From positions 27,573 to 91,572 of the forward strand of contig DASSMA010000016.1 in NCBI GenBank assembly GCA_035689115.1: DNA of 64,000 nt, read 5' to 3'. Of the stretch, positions 63,740 to 64,000 are shown one piece after another. A program made the position numbers and the translations under genes. Numbering within the stretch: position 1 is the stretch's first letter; each line of letters starts with the position of its first letter. The notes under the pieces were generated by a model. It made no database searches, was not told where the DNA came from, and saw nothing but the letters and a program-made list of their open reading frames with translations. Origin of the DNA: JAHFUS01 sp035689115 (GTDB lineage Bacteria > Actinomycetota > Acidimicrobiia > Acidimicrobiales > GCA-2861595).

Positions 63740-64000
63740 AGGGCTTACGCGATTTAGGGAGCGCCGCTTCCCGAGTATGAGGCAGGCGGGAATTCCCCCT
63801 GGCGGTTCGGCCTGCTATCCCTGTAGGTCGTAAAAGTGCTTCCTTCGGGGTCCGCTCCTACGTGCCGGTAGGGGCGGGCGCCGACGGGGCCCATCTCCTG
63901 CGGGTGATCCACGGCCTCGCGCTCGCGAATCACAATTCGGCGTGGTGCTCGCCGGCGCGCCTACGTCAGGGAGAATGTAAGGCATGCTTCTGACCCCTAG

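Noticed and set aside
63740..64000. Last 261 bases of the window
   Set aside because: No gene, tRNA or clear hairpin is seen; a gene starting beyond the edge cannot be judged.

Overview
The window is very GC-rich DNA from an actinobacterium, most likely of the class Acidimicrobiia. The evidence is a WhiB regulator, two actinobacterial micro ribosomal proteins (bL37 and bS22), an Actinomycete-type aminopeptidase N, a bacterial SNF2 ATPase, EgtB, many GTG starts with GTGA/ATGA stop-start overlaps, and two secreted proteins built from 42-residue 'GYWLVASDGGIF' repeats of the kind abundant in Acidimicrobiia. No insertion sequence, prophage or CRISPR array is visible.

Left third (1-23.5 kb) is mostly core housekeeping. 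It holds the end of one aminopeptidase N and a second complete M1 aminopeptidase, a 3Fe-4S-type ferredoxin, exonuclease VII (xseA-xseB), a PfkB sugar/nucleoside kinase, a GDPD phosphodiesterase, a ychF-DUF192-rsmI cluster, an AbrB-type regulator, metG-tatD-RlpA-like-rsmA-ispE, tRNA-Gln, a C-terminally truncated glmU, prs, and egtB coupled to a CPA2 antiporter. A short structured repeat recurs between genes. It usually starts right at a stop codon and shows paired base changes in its stem.

Middle (23.5-42 kb) is signalling, membrane and envelope genes. A PAS-GGDEF-EAL-HATPase protein is translationally coupled to a seven-helix membrane protein. It is followed by an inositol-phosphatase relative, a compact small-protein unit, whiB, tRNA-Val, an atypical tRNA-like gene with an encoded CCA, an esterase, a ClpN-like/KAP NTPase, a second 42-residue-repeat protein, a DUF4870/DUF4389/flavodoxin/LPKTG cluster with a tandem DosR-like dyad, and a second membrane GGDEF-EAL protein.

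Right-centre (42-58.6 kb) has a tightly packed minus-strand cassette: SNF2 ATPase, 90-aa protein, PLP decarboxylase, Zn-ribbon/TM protein, UvrD-HRDC helicase. Then come small membrane proteins, an Hsp20, a class A penicillin-binding protein coupled to a zinc-ribbon coiled-coil protein and a membrane protein, and a DrrA/DrrB-like ABC exporter followed by a structured region and strong terminator.

Right end (58.6-64 kb) looks accessory. It has a secreted Kelch-type protein, a HTH-PIN toxin-antitoxin pair, a small gene broken by a one-base frameshift, a DUF6578-like protein, several small unassigned proteins, and two near-identical remnants of a gene tail. Function calls rest on recognised motifs and family knowledge; nothing was computed beyond reading the sequence.
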